From JAYSSF01 sp043772005 (GTDB taxonomy: Bacteria; Patescibacteriota; Gracilibacteria; Absconditabacterales; Absconditicoccaceae), in NCBI GenBank assembly GCA_043772005.1, contig JAYVGP010000021.1, forward strand, positions 1-64,000: a stretch of 64,000 nucleotides of DNA, read 5' to 3'. Below are positions 29,837 to 39,291 of the stretch, piece after piece. A program made the translations under genes and the position numbers. How positions within the stretch are numbered: the first letter of the stretch is position 1; the number at the start of each line of letters is the position of its first letter. Under the pieces are notes generated by a model. That model did not search any database. It worked only from the letters and a program-made list of their open reading frames with translations, and was not told the origin of the DNA.

Positions 29837-30445
29837 ATGAAAAAATGATTAATTCTCGGAATTGCAGCTGCAGCTTTTGCACTTGCATCATTCTCAACAA
29901 CAACTTTCGCTGGTACAGGATGTATTGGTAGTGGAGCATCATGTTTCACGACTACATCAGTACAAGTTAGCATTTTACCTGGTAACATGTGTATCGGTAG
30001 TACAGGTGACTTCAACTTCGGTAGTTTCACAGCTTCATCTTCATCTCAGACTATCACAGGAGCGTTTGTAGGTACAGGTGGATACTTTCATGTAGATGAT
30101 CTTAGAGGAGCTAATGCATGATACTATACTACAGTTCAGCTTAATGCTGATCTTGTTGGTCCTGGTGTAGCTACTATGCTCAGAACAAACGTATTTATGA
30201 AGACACCATCATCTACTACTACATTGCTTGCAGGTGCTGCAAATGCCGGTGTGGTGGTTGACGCAGGTATGTCAGCATTCCAATCACTTGAAACTCCAAG
30301 ACAGCTCATCAAGAGAAATACTGGTACTAATAATGGTGTAATTGGTCAATACGGAACTCTTCCTCAGTTGCAATTGATTATTCCTGCATACCAAGCAGTA
30401 GGTACTTATACTGGTACTCTTACTTATACTTTGTATAGCAACTAA
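29837..30445 (+). CDS. Abundant secreted surface protein (pilin or WxL-like)
   Basis: A 202-residue secreted protein with a signal peptide (MKKGLILGIAAAAFALASFS, cleaved near TFA-GTG). The mature part is Thr/Gly/Ala/Ser-rich and beta-stranded, with three Cys near its start (GTGCIGSGASCF, GNMCIG). It ends LIIPAYQAVGTYTGTLTYTLYSN, a closing strand seen in fimbrial and WxL-type surface proteins. Only two UGA glycines among about 28, and a perfect promoter, suggest high expression. It is flanked by its own terminator. The specific family is uncertain. Confidence 0.65.
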
Positions 30446-30463
30446 CCTATTACGATAGATCAA

Positions 30464-30492
30464 AAAATCCTGACTTCGGTCGGGATTTTTTT
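30464..30492 (+). terminator. Terminator of the surface-protein gene
   Basis: The stem AATCCTGAC / GTCGGGATT with a TTCG tetraloop is followed by TTTTTTG, 20 bases after the stop. Confidence 0.85.
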
Positions 30493-30540
30493 GCTTTGGA
30501 TGATAATTTTTTTTAGTCTTGTGATCGTTATTAAACTATA

Positions 30541-31653
30541 CTAACCTTTTGGCTTAGTTTTGATAGTACCTCACTTGCTACGATCTTTCAGAAATCTACT
30601 TTTAAAATACTCAATTGCGTCACGATTAGTAATGATAACTCCGATCTCACGATTATGATCCATACTGTTGCTTGAGTAGTTGATACTTGATATAAGCAAA
30701 TAGCGATCATCGATTAACATCATTTTGGCATGCGGATATGGATTCGAGACGATTGAGATTTTTTTATTCCCAAAGGTATCCACTGCTTTCTGAGCAAAAT
30801 CATTGTCTGCAAGTACCATCTGTATATCTTTGATGCTTGATTGTTTTTGTGATATAAGTTTCAGTAGTGCCGGGTCTTCGAGATATTGGTTTTGTATCCA
30901 GATGGATCCAGTGGCCGCTTTGATTAAAACTTGAATCTTAGACCTACAGTTGATTGGACAGACAAGAATATTTGGGTGGATCTGACTGATTGTGAGTGGT
31001 TTTCACTTTCGATCAGCATCAAAGAGTGCTTGGATATTTGCCACTACTCAGGAATCAGTGAGTTGTACATAGTATTCACGAGACTTATTAAAACCTCCAT
31101 CAGTCAGATTGGCTGTTTGGATGATTACCCAATTAGGAGTAACAAAAGTTTTGGCATGGACAAAATTAGTACCAAGACCTAGATCGGAGTCAGACATCAC
31201 CTTAGCTCCAGCATCCTCCAGGAGCGCCTTAGTCCCAATATATGAGTTACCAAAGCTCGAATATTTTTTATTTTCGAGTATGATACGCACGGGAATCTTT
31301 GATTCTATAAGCTGTACTAATGGTAATTTGGCACGATTATAGGTAATATCATACATCCAAAAATCGAGATGTCACTTGGCAGATGCTACAGCAAACCTCC
31401 GCCATTCAAAAGATTCCTTGGGTGAAGAGATCATAATTCCAGTCAGATTGATGAGTTGATCAACACGAAAATAGTCTACTATAGTATTATTAATAGGAGT
31501 ATGGTTATTTGTTGTATTTACTCAAGAATGTGCGATAGGGGAATTATCTCGTATGATTGCACCGCTACTAATTCCCCAGATGAGAGATCATCAAATTACT
31601 AGCCATATGATACGATAGGGGCGTAACAGCGATTTCATATGATGTAGTAGCAT
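30541..31653 (-). CDS. Membrane-anchored phospholipase D-like protein
   Basis: A 370-residue protein (362 residues if ATG 31638 is used). One N-terminal membrane helix (IIWLVIGGSLIWGISSGAII) is followed by two PLD-like halves. The first has NFVHAKTFVTPNW...TANLT, with the Asp of HxKxxxxD replaced. The second, complete, has PHAKMMLIDDRYLLISSINYSSNS. Such proteins act as cardiolipin synthases or nucleases; the degenerate first site makes the activity uncertain. It ends with a Lys-rich tail after a UGA-UGA pair. The 71-residue acidic gene lies just upstream. Confidence 0.75.
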
Positions 31654-31663
31654 AATATAAAGT

Positions 31664-31879
31664 CTATAGATCGTCATCCTCATCAAGTAATCCTGGATCT
31701 TCTTCATATGACTCATAGATATCCTCTCGATCTTCATCAAATTCTTCTTCATCAACAACATCTTCGCCATCAATAGTCATCTCTTCGCCATCGAAGCCAA
31801 ACTCGTCTTCAGATTCATCTGGCTCTACAAGTAAACTTGGGTCGATGGTAATATTATCATCCTTAATAGGAGTGGTCAT
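31664..31879 (-). CDS. Small highly acidic protein
   Basis: A 71-residue protein dominated by Asp and Glu (VEPDESEDEFGFDGEEMT..., ending GLLDEDDDL), with no Cys, His or Trp. It ends 10 bases before the PLD-like gene. No family can be assigned, and low-complexity acidic frames can be spurious. Clean start, stop and operon-like spacing support it. It could be a charge-based partner or a disordered regulator. Confidence 0.45.
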   Translation of the reverse strand: MTTPIKDDNITIDPSLLVEPDESEDEFGFDGEEMTIDGEDVVDEEEFDEDREDIYESYEEDPGLLDEDDDL

Positions 31880-32257
31880 GTGCTAATATAAGGAGTAAAT
31901 TTTATTGTAATAGAGGCGCTGAACAATCTATCACAGTTGCACCACAAGGGTATTATAATCATGATATGCTATTTTACTATTATCTACTATGTCTATTTGT
32001 GATTTTTAGGGCATTTCATCAAGGCTCTTGGTATTCGAAGAGTGAGCACATGACAGCAAACCTAATAGGATTTAATAGACTACATTGAATTTTGAATGAA
32101 TCGTGAGGTTTTGCAATGTTCCTTCGTATAGCCGTATTCTGGCAAATTGCAAGTGATTTTTTATTGAATTGATGTTGCTCTTGATTCCTAATGAATTTGG
32201 GGTATACTTTCATGCGGTGCAAGAAAATAACTTTTACTCTTTCTCCCCCATACTATC
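31880..32257. other. 378-bp stretch without a convincing gene
   Basis: Only one longer frame exists, on the minus strand (32213 to 31980, 77 codons with two UGA). It has unusual codon use (AGG, ATT, TGC), no start signal and no recognisable motif, so it is not called as a gene. The composition in 32010-32230 is less AT-biased than the flanks. Apart from weak -10-like hexamers before 32258 nothing regulatory is seen. Confidence 0.4.
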
Positions 32258-32707
32258 ATGATGAAATGACTCAAATGGTGAATTATATGATTGCTTGCAT
32301 GACAAGCAATTGGCTTATTTGCATCTAAGCCAGCACTCAAGAAGAAATTTGCGACTGCTCAATGAACAGATAAAGCTAAAGTTGTCTTTGATGAACTTGT
32401 TTCATTCAATAAATGACTCATTGAGTCTATTGATTTAACTAAGGTCAAAAGCGATATTGCATTTCGTGTGGAGCACCTTCAAGAAGAGGTGAGCGATCTA
32501 ACTGATCAATGGTCTGGACTTAGTCAAGATAAGCTCAATCAGTGGGTTGGCTATCTTAAGACTAGCACCGAGCAGCTAAAAACCGATGTAACAAGTTATG
32601 TAAGTGACTTAGATGAGAAGCATCAGTTGACCGAAAAGTTATGAACTCTCAAAGAACATATTAGTAAATTACAATCAAAACTTACTGAAACTCCAGAAAT
32701 AAAATAA
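32258..32707 (+). CDS. YtxH-like membrane-anchored coiled-coil protein
   Basis: A 149-residue protein. The N-terminal membrane helix (LKWGIIGLLAGQAIGLFAS) has four UGA-encoded glycines. It is followed by a basic patch (KPALKKKFATAQG) and a long predicted coiled coil (VEHLQEEVSDLTDQW, LKTDVTSYVSDLDEKHQL, LKEHISKLQSKL). This is the layout of YtxH/DUF883-type envelope proteins, whose role is mostly unknown. TACTATC directly precedes the ATG pair 32258/32261. Enolase follows. Confidence 0.6.
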
Positions 32708-32789
32708 GCATATTCACCCTTTGAAATTGCAAACTACTTCGCTATAAGTGAGGTGGTTTCTTTTTTATCTCATTTTTTATATATTCACT

Positions 32790-34055
32790 ATGAAAATTAC
32801 AGCGATCCACGCCCTCGAGGTCCTCGATAGTAGAGGTAATCCTACCGTAGAAGTCAACCTCACTCTTGATAATGGTACTACTGGTAGAGCAATCGTACCA
32901 TCTGGTGCAAGTACTGGTATTCACGAAGCACTCGAACTCAGAGATGGAGACAAATCGAGGTATCTTGGTAAAGGGGTACTCAAAGCAGTAAATAACGTAA
33001 ATACAGTAATCGCTGACAAATTAGTTGGTCAGTCATTTGATACCGTTGTAGATTTGGATCAAGTCATGCTCGATCTCGATGGAACAAAGAATAAATCCTC
33101 CCTTGGTGCAAATGCCATTTTGGGTGTAAGTATGGCATGGTGTGTTGCAATGGCACAGGCTCAAGGAGTAAAATTATATGAATTTATCGCTACCCAGAAT
33201 AACAAAGGCGATGGAGTAGTGCTTCCAGTGCCTCTTATGAATATTATCAATGGTGGGTCACATGCTGATAACAATCTCGATATCCAAGAGTTTATGATCG
33301 TGCCAGTAGGGGCTACATCTCTCACTGAAGCAGTACGTATGGGTGCGGAAGTATTCCACAATCTCAAGAAGATCTTGCATGGTATGGGTATGATTACTGC
33401 TGTAGGTGACGAAGGCGGATTTGCTCCAAGTTTGGATTCAAATGAGCACGCTCTTCAGGTAATCATCCAAGCAATTACTGCTGCAGGATATACTACTGAT
33501 CAAGTCAAGCTTGCTCTTGATGTTGCATCGTCAGAATTCTTCAAAAATGGTAAGTATCACCTCGAAGCTGAAGGTAGAAGCCTGACTAGTTCTGAGTTGG
33601 TAGAGTACTATGCTGATTTGGTTTCACGTTATCCGATCATCAGTATCGAGGATGGATTTGACCAGGATGATTTTGTTGGATGGGAAGAGCTTACTGCTAC
33701 TCTTGGTGACAAGATCATGACAGTAGGAGATGATCTATATGTAACTAATATCGAGAGACTACAAATGGGTATCGATCAAAAACTTGCTAATGCTATCTTG
33801 ATCAAGCTCAACCAGATTGGGTCAGTATCAGAGACTCTCCAAGCTATCAATCTTGCTCATGATCATGGTATGAGATCGATTACATCTCACAGATCCGGAG
33901 AAACTGAAGACAGCTTTATTGCAGATTTGGCAGTAGCTACTAACTCAGGGTTTATCAAGACTGGGTCACTGAGTAGAACAGATCGTATCGCGAAATATAA
34001 CCAACTTATCAGAATCGAAGCTGGTTTGGGAGCGAAAGCACAGTATGGAAGATAA
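32790..34055 (+). CDS. eno: Enolase
   Basis: A 421-residue enolase (2-phosphoglycerate to phosphoenolpyruvate, glycolysis). Visible are HALEVLDSRGNPTVEV at the N-terminus, SGASTGIHEALELRD (catalytic loop), NIINGGSHADNNLDIQEFMIVP, GDEGGFAPS, and the signature ILIKLNQIGSVSETLQAI with SHRSGETEDSFIADLAV. ATG 32790 was chosen by family length. The whole gene has no UGA among about 40 Gly, the pattern of a highly expressed gene. A -10-like TATATT ends 6 bases before the ATG, suggesting a leaderless mRNA. Confidence 0.97.
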   Translation: MKITAIHALEVLDSRGNPTVEVNLTLDNGTTGRAIVPSGASTGIHEALELRDGDKSRYLGKGVLKAVNNVNTVIADKLVGQSFDTVVDLDQVMLDLDGTKNKSSLGANAILGVSMAWCVAMAQAQGVKLYEFIATQNNKGDGVVLPVPLMNIINGGSHADNNLDIQEFMIVPVGATSLTEAVRMGAEVFHNLKKILHGMGMITAVGDEGGFAPSLDSNEHALQVIIQAITAAGYTTDQVKLALDVASSEFFKNGKYHLEAEGRSLTSSELVEYYADLVSRYPIISIEDGFDQDDFVGWEELTATLGDKIMTVGDDLYVTNIERLQMGIDQKLANAILIKLNQIGSVSETLQAINLAHDHGMRSITSHRSGETEDSFIADLAVATNSGFIKTGSLSRTDRIAKYNQLIRIEAGLGAKAQYGR

Positions 34056-34103
34056 TTTCAATAAAACTATAAGAAATATATGGAGCAATCTGTGAACAAC
34101 AGT

Positions 34104-34128
34104 GAATACCCGAGAGGGTATTTTTTAT
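34104..34128 (+). terminator. Terminator of enolase
   Basis: The stem AATACC / GGGTATT with loop CGAGA is followed by TTTTTTATTT, about 50 bases after the stop. Confidence 0.7.
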
Positions 34129-34133
34129 TTGAT

Positions 34134-34161
34134 TTGATTTTGTCAAGTTTTTTGATATAAT
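34134..34161 (+). promoter_or_regulatory. Promoter placing transcription at the start codon
   Basis: TTGATT and TATAAT (34156-34161) are 16 bases apart. The -10 ends five bases before the ATG at 34167, so transcription would begin at or next to the start codon, giving a leaderless mRNA. Confidence 0.6.
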
Positions 34162-34166
34162 AAGAT

Positions 34167-35846
34167 ATGGATAATGTGGTAGTAGCAAGTAAAAATATAA
34201 TTAGAAATTACATTAGTACGGTAGAGTGAAATCGTAATAAATTTATTGTTTCAAAGGAAATTATCAATATCTTCCAATGAAATCATTATGAAGATGAGAG
34301 AATGAACAAGGGTAAATCATCAGCAAGTACATACGATGTGACTAATTATCCATGACTGGGAGTGTATTCAGAACTATTCACTAATGATACACTAATTCAT
34401 AGATTATTATATGAAGAGTTTGGTGGTGATGATAAATTAATGAGTTATAGTGAAGACACAAAAACATATAGTCTTAAAAAAGCTTGAATCACAAGAATTA
34501 ATATGGTGTTTAATGAGATGGAATCTCATTATCTGCGTTACCAGCAAGCGGTACGGAGATTGATGCTACAGTCATTCAATCAGTATCAGTGATCCTTAGA
34601 TATCAACATTGATAAAGAAATGAAAATTAAATGAGAAGTAGTCAAAAATAAATGATTTAAACTGTCTACGGAAAATGAGTCGGTTGCTTTACAACAACTT
34701 ACAAAGTTTATTAAAGTGATTGGTTTATTAGAAACGAGTAAGTGATTAGGTTTAAGTGTTATTGAATCAAAAGAAGATCTATCATTTGATGAGACGATCT
34801 ACTGATCACAAACTACAAGAGATTTATTTGGTAGGTATATTAATTTTTTTCGTCGTAGGTTGCATATGGATCTATCACTTGTTTATCAAAAAAGAGCAAC
34901 ACTATTTTCTACACTAGCAAATGATCTATTGGAAGATAGTTGTGTTGAGTATAAAAGTGATGATGTTGTGAGTCATAGGGTGCCTAATGCTACAAGTTAT
35001 GAGGATTATTCTTATAAAATGAATGTGCCATTTAGTCTTAATATACATGGGAAAGCGATTAAGTGTATGTTAAGATGAAGGACAAAATCCTCAAAATCGA
35101 TTAATGATAAGCTCGAAACAAATCCAAATTACGGTTATGTAGAGGCGATGAATGATTTATTAGGATTTACTGTCACAACAGAGTACGAAGAAAATTTACC
35201 AGAAGTATTTGATCGGCTTGCAACGCGTTTTGAGCAACAAAAGATAAATCAACGAGAACATAATCCTCAAAATATGAAATTTAGTCAGAAGTGATGATTA
35301 TTTACAAAGATTAAAGAGCAATTGGATCATAGATGATATGAAACAAGATTATATAATCATCACTGGTCAACAATGAAACTACCCAAAGTAGTAACTGATG
35401 AGAGGTATAAAGACTGCAAACGAGAGCTTGATATTATCAATATTGATGGTCATGCTGCTGGAGTAGAGATCAAATGTATGACAGATGAGATGTTTGACTA
35501 TTCTGAAAATGATCCAGATGCTGGTAGTAATACTATGAAATTTAAAGATAAGTTTTCGAAAGAATGAAGAATTACAAAATTAATAGGAGCGAGATATATC
35601 TCGAAATTAATTAATAAAATTCAGAAAAAAGGGACTTATAGATGATCACATATCGATCCACAAAAAATAAAAGACTACCTTAAGCAATCTCTTGAGCTTA
35701 TACAATTTACGCATGAGTGAAAGAATTATCTTGCATATCTTTCTAAAAATCATAAAGAGCATTTTAGAGTAAATAAGCTCTTGAAAGAATACTATGCAGT
35801 GGAACGAGCGAGCCCCATCCTAATAGATAGGATTCGTTCAAAATAA
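34167..35846 (+). CDS. RelA/SpoT-like nucleotidyltransferase-domain protein
   Basis: A 559-residue soluble protein. Around residues 300-345 the segment IKCMLRGRTKSSKSINDKLETNP...AMNDLLGFTV matches the RelA/SpoT synthetase core (R.K...S...K...i.D..G.R). Near residues 420-435, HAAGVEIKCMTDEMFDY could be the strand usually reading vEiQ.RT. The first 290 residues have no HD hydrolase or TGS motifs. It may therefore make (p)ppGpp or a related alarmone, or be an inactive relative; conservation is only partial. About 15 UGA codons are used. It is monocistronic with a promoter at 34134. Confidence 0.45.
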
Positions 35847-35891
35847 TACTTCCTATTTGCAAAAAACAGCCCCCATCAGTATACTAGTCAT

Positions 35892-36686
35892 ATGACTATG
35901 ATGGACCAAAAATCACAACCAGAACTCATCCAACTCGCTGAGGCTAAATGATCTATAGTGAGAAGGTTTTGGCGTATTGTGATGATTATGATTTATGTGA
36001 CGGTGTGTATTTGAGTGGTGTATGGTATTGTCTATGCACAAGAGCATGGATGAACATGAGTAGCAACAGGAGTGAGTTTCTTGTGAGCAGCTACTGTATT
36101 TGCATTGCAGAACTTCATCGCGAGCTTCTTTACGTATTTGTATATTATCTGCACTAATCAGTACGATAAATGAGATATCATCAAGATCGGAGATCCTCGT
36201 ATGACGAGTATTGGAGAGGTGTTGGATATCTGACTTTTTTCGACGACGATCAAGGAGCTAGACAGTGAACTACTCTTCACTGGTAGACAGTTTACACTTC
36301 CAAATCAAATCTTCTTTACTACGGGAATATACAATTATACCAAGCATAATCTGCTTTTCTGGCATAGTATTAAGACCCTTTTGGCGCTACAGCCATGAGT
36401 GGGATGTGATGAGTTATTGGATCGTTACCGTGAGATTGTTCATCAGACTCACCAAGAGATCACATTAAAATATCCACAATATTATAATCATACATACACT
36501 CATCACCCAAAATATACATACAACATCACTGACAGAGGTATCGAGATAGAAGTCAGAGTTAATATTCATTTCTATAATGTTTTAGAACTCAATAATCTGA
36601 CTGCGTGTCGTTTGGTTGATGCTCATCGTGATGAGGTCATTACTCTTGTGGAGAACAAAGACTACAAAGGAGTATTTGGCTTGTAA
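35892..36686 (+). CDS. MscS-family mechanosensitive channel
   Basis: A 264-residue protein with N-terminal membrane helices (IVMIMIYVTVCIW and TGVSFLGAATVFALQNFIASFF) and the MscS beta domain: YDKGDIIKIGDPRMTSIGEVLDIGLFSTTIKELD, then FTLPNQIFFTTGIYNYTKHN (typical: GDxI...G.V..I....T.i...dg....iPN). The C-terminal part is the alpha/beta cytoplasmic vestibule. Such channels relieve turgor in osmotic downshock. It is short at the N-terminus, with one or two helices before the pore helix. Confidence 0.8.
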
Positions 36687-36810
36687 TTAGTATTTTAATA
36701 ATTATATTTTTTGTGTGTCATTTTTACAATTTAATTTAAATAACAACAATAATCTCACCTTGTGAGGCTTTTGCTGGTAATATCAAACATATCATTCCAA
36801 ACCAAGCTAG

Positions 36811-36845
36811 TCTCACAATCCTCCTACGGAAGTGAGATTTTTTTA
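36811..36845 (+). terminator. Terminator-like hairpin
   Basis: TCTCAC (36811) and GTGAGA (36832) frame a 15-base loop and are followed by TTTTTTTATT. It lies 125 bases after the MscS gene, so it probably ends that transcript. Confidence 0.5.
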
Positions 36846-36849
36846 TTCT

Positions 36850-36870
36850 GGACGACGCAACGCGTCGTCC
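36850..36870. repeat. GC-rich palindromic unit
   Basis: GGACGACG / CGTCGTCC with loop CAACG is a perfect 8-bp hairpin with a composition unlike the surrounding AT-rich DNA. Short units of this kind recur as dispersed intergenic repeats in many bacterial genomes. Only one copy is seen in this window. Confidence 0.5.
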
Positions 36871-37075
36871 CTACAACTATTATTCATGTGCTATCATCTT
36901 CATCGTACTACCATCATCTTCTGAGAGCAGTGAAATTACTTTTGGCTACCTAAGTGGTCAGGAAATATAATAGATCCAAGTGCAAGAGTATTAAAGAGTT
37001 ATCAGCAATAAACTTGTCCTTGAGAATAGTAGTAAGATGCCTATAGTTTATTTATTATTTATTATCATTTACATA

Positions 37076-37477
37076 ATGAGTGCAGAACAACTAGATCAAG
37101 AAATAATATTCTCTCCAGCTATAATACAATGAGTCCAGCGCGAAATGATTGATACACTCAATCAGTGAGCAGAACTCAAAAAAGCAAAGATTGATTTAAT
37201 CAATTATATTGACTGGAGTGATCCTAAATATGCTGAACTCGTACAGATGCGGATTGATGATGGTCAAACACTTCAATCTTTTGTACATCAGATCACTCGC
37301 GCAGATTGGCATTATGCTACATATCTCCATCAGTGATCTGAGTTTGAATCATTAAAATGAGTATTTCCAAATAAGGATAATATTTATGGCATTGATTTAT
37401 TATTACATAGTGAGGAGTGAATTGCTCTCGTAAAGACTGTATTATGTGGGTATATTATGGGACGGGACGGGGCTTAA
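37076..37477 (+). CDS. Hypothetical soluble protein
   Basis: A 133-residue acidic protein (MSAEQLDQEIIFSPAIIQG..., ending CGYIMGRDGA). No signal peptide, membrane helix or known motif. It has helical segments (QREMIDTLNQGAELKKAKIDLINY) and aromatic-rich middle parts (ADWHYATYLHQGSEFE). Five UGA codons lie in frame, consistent with a real, locally adapted gene. It is followed by a broken DUF1653 gene. Confidence 0.55.
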
Positions 37478-37503
37478 TGTTTAATCTTTGCTAATTTCTA
37501 CAC

Positions 37504-37697
37504 GATGAAACCATGAATCTATCGTTATTATAAAGGTAAAGAATATAAGTTTGTTACACTTGCATTGGATACAAAGTACTGACGTTAAAATAGTAGTATA
37601 TTGAGCACTCGATGATTGTCCTGATCTTGAGCCTGAGTATAGAATAAAATCGTATTTCACGAGACTCTATGGCGTATTCTTTGAGATGATGGAATAA
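37504..37697 (+). pseudogene. Frameshifted DUF1653 gene
   Basis: The frame opens MKPGIYRYYKGKEYKFVTLALDTKY and then meets a stop. The family continues in another frame right after, as DVKIVVYGALDDCPDLEPEYRIKSYFTRLYGVFFEMME to TAA 37695. DUF1653 proteins read GxYxHYKGxxYxV...A......VVYxxL...vRp...F...v, so both halves together make one normal ~65-residue protein. One extra base near 37580 explains it. It could be a true pseudogene, a programmed frameshift, or a sequence error. Confidence 0.75.
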
Positions 37698-37923
37698 AAA
37701 GGAACAAAAACGGCAGATAGTACCAAGGTTTGAGTGGTTAAGAGAGTAATATAGTCAATCAACCAAATAATTCAGATAATTCAGATAATTATTGTTGATT
37801 GCCTAAGTAGTAAATTGTCCCGAATTGTAAGTCTATCTTAAATTGTGAGTTTACCGGTACCAACGTGAGAAAGTCTAGATTACTGAGTCAATATACTATA
37901 ACTTTAATTACTATGTAGAATCA

Positions 37924-38529
37924 ATGAAGCAAAAAAATATTGTACCACTATGTTGTCTCGTACTTTATCTCATCGTCGCTATCCGATCAGGGATCAATCC
38001 TTTGGAGCGTGGTACACGAGTAGTGGAGATCCTGACATCAGCCATATCAGTAGTGATCCTGGTGATCATGTATATGAGGTGAGTCAGGTTTAGTAATCTA
38101 TGATATATCCTGATGACCATACTGCCTGTCATGCATGCGATTGGGGCACACTATACCTTTGCACTGGTGCCAAGTCAGTGGCTGTCAGATCTACTGGGTA
38201 CAGATCGTAATATGTATGATCGCATCGCTCATGCGTCAGTATGACTATATGCATATGGGATCGCAGAGTATATCGACTACAAGAGGCTCACCAAATCACT
38301 ATGATTCAAGCTCATGTTTGCTATCTTTGCGATCATGGCGCTAGCCTGTGTGTATGAGTTATTTGAGTGGGCATATGCGATCATGGCAGATCCTGCAGCT
38401 GGTATCGCAATCCTAGGATCACAGTGAGATATCCGAGACGCACAAAAAGATATGCTTATGGACACCATAGGAGCGCTGGTAGGGGTTGGGATATATTTGC
38501 TTACAGGTAAAATACTTAATAAAAAATAA
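37924..38529 (+). CDS. YjdF/DUF2238 family membrane protein
   Basis: A 201-residue membrane protein with about six helices. Diagnostic segments are LPVMHAIGAHYTFALVPSQW, RNMYDRIAHASVGLYAYGIAEYI and ACVYELFEWAYAIM, then GIAILGSQGDIRDAQKDMLMDTIGALVG (typical: NxYDRxxHFxxG, YElfEWw, GDIWDaqkDmlmdtlGal). These acidic residues in membrane segments are conserved in the family, whose function is unknown. UGA encodes several glycines. Confidence 0.85.
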
Positions 38530-38627
38530 TCATATAGTTCCTGTTAGAATTATATAATAATAATAAAATAGTACCAAGATTTGAGTGAGCGAGAGAGGAA
38601 TAATTTATTTTTCTAAATATAGTGTTA

Positions 38628-39284
38628 ATGTGATTATATATTCATCATGTTATCAATAACTTTTCTCCAAAAGAGAATGGTGTTGTTGAACAAGTTAAAA
38701 ATCATATTACTGAAAAAATACATCTATTTAATAACTATCTTACTGATGATCTAAATATTATTTTACGTTTTGATCCAAAAGATGTTATAAGTGGCATGCG
38801 TACAGCTTGATATACTAATACATCTTACATGGTATCCATAGTGCTTGATACAGATATTAAAAAATGATTTGATCAAGACTTTTTTTCTGAATTAACATCA
38901 TGTATTACCCATGAAGTACATCATATTGTTAGACGAAGTAACCCATGATATTGAGAATTGTTTTGGGATGTTATAGTGAGTGAGTGACTTGCTTGTTTAG
39001 CAGAAGTAGAGCAAAATCCACAACATAATATCTTATATATACAGGCAGAAGATGAGGAAATAAAAAAACTCATTACACGAGCAAATGATCAGTGAGAAAA
39101 CTATGATCATCGAGAACGATATTTTGGTGCATGAAAATTACCTAATCGAGCTGGATATAAATTATGATACTACTTACTGTCTCAGTATGCTAAAATAAAG
39201 AATCTTTCATCATGGGATTTGGTACATACTAAATGAAAAAATATTATAGAAGATGAAGATTTTAAAAATTTAATTAATTTATAA
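38628..39284 (+). CDS. DUF2268-like putative zinc protease
   Basis: A 218-residue soluble protein. The zinc-protease motif is CITHEVHHIVRRSNPGYGELFWDVIVSEGLACLAE: HExxH, followed about 20 residues later by an EGLA glutamate as a likely third ligand. This matches predicted Zn-dependent proteases of the DUF2268 type. Nearly a dozen UGA codons are used, including the Gly of EGLA. The start at ATG 38628 (MGLYIHHVINNF) precedes a domain with no signal peptide. The stop is 7 bases before asnS, so the two are co-transcribed. Confidence 0.75.
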
Positions 39285-39291
39285 CAATCAC

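Larger units (their letters stand above)
36687..37075. other. 389-bp gene-free stretch
   Basis: No coding frame is convincing on either strand. It holds the terminator at 36811 and the palindrome at 36850, listed separately, and is otherwise AT-rich. A weak -10-like sequence lies just before the ATG at 37076. Confidence 0.45.

Noticed and set aside
31980..32213. 77-codon minus-strand frame
   Set aside because: Odd codon use, no start signal and no motif. Left as an uncertain gap.
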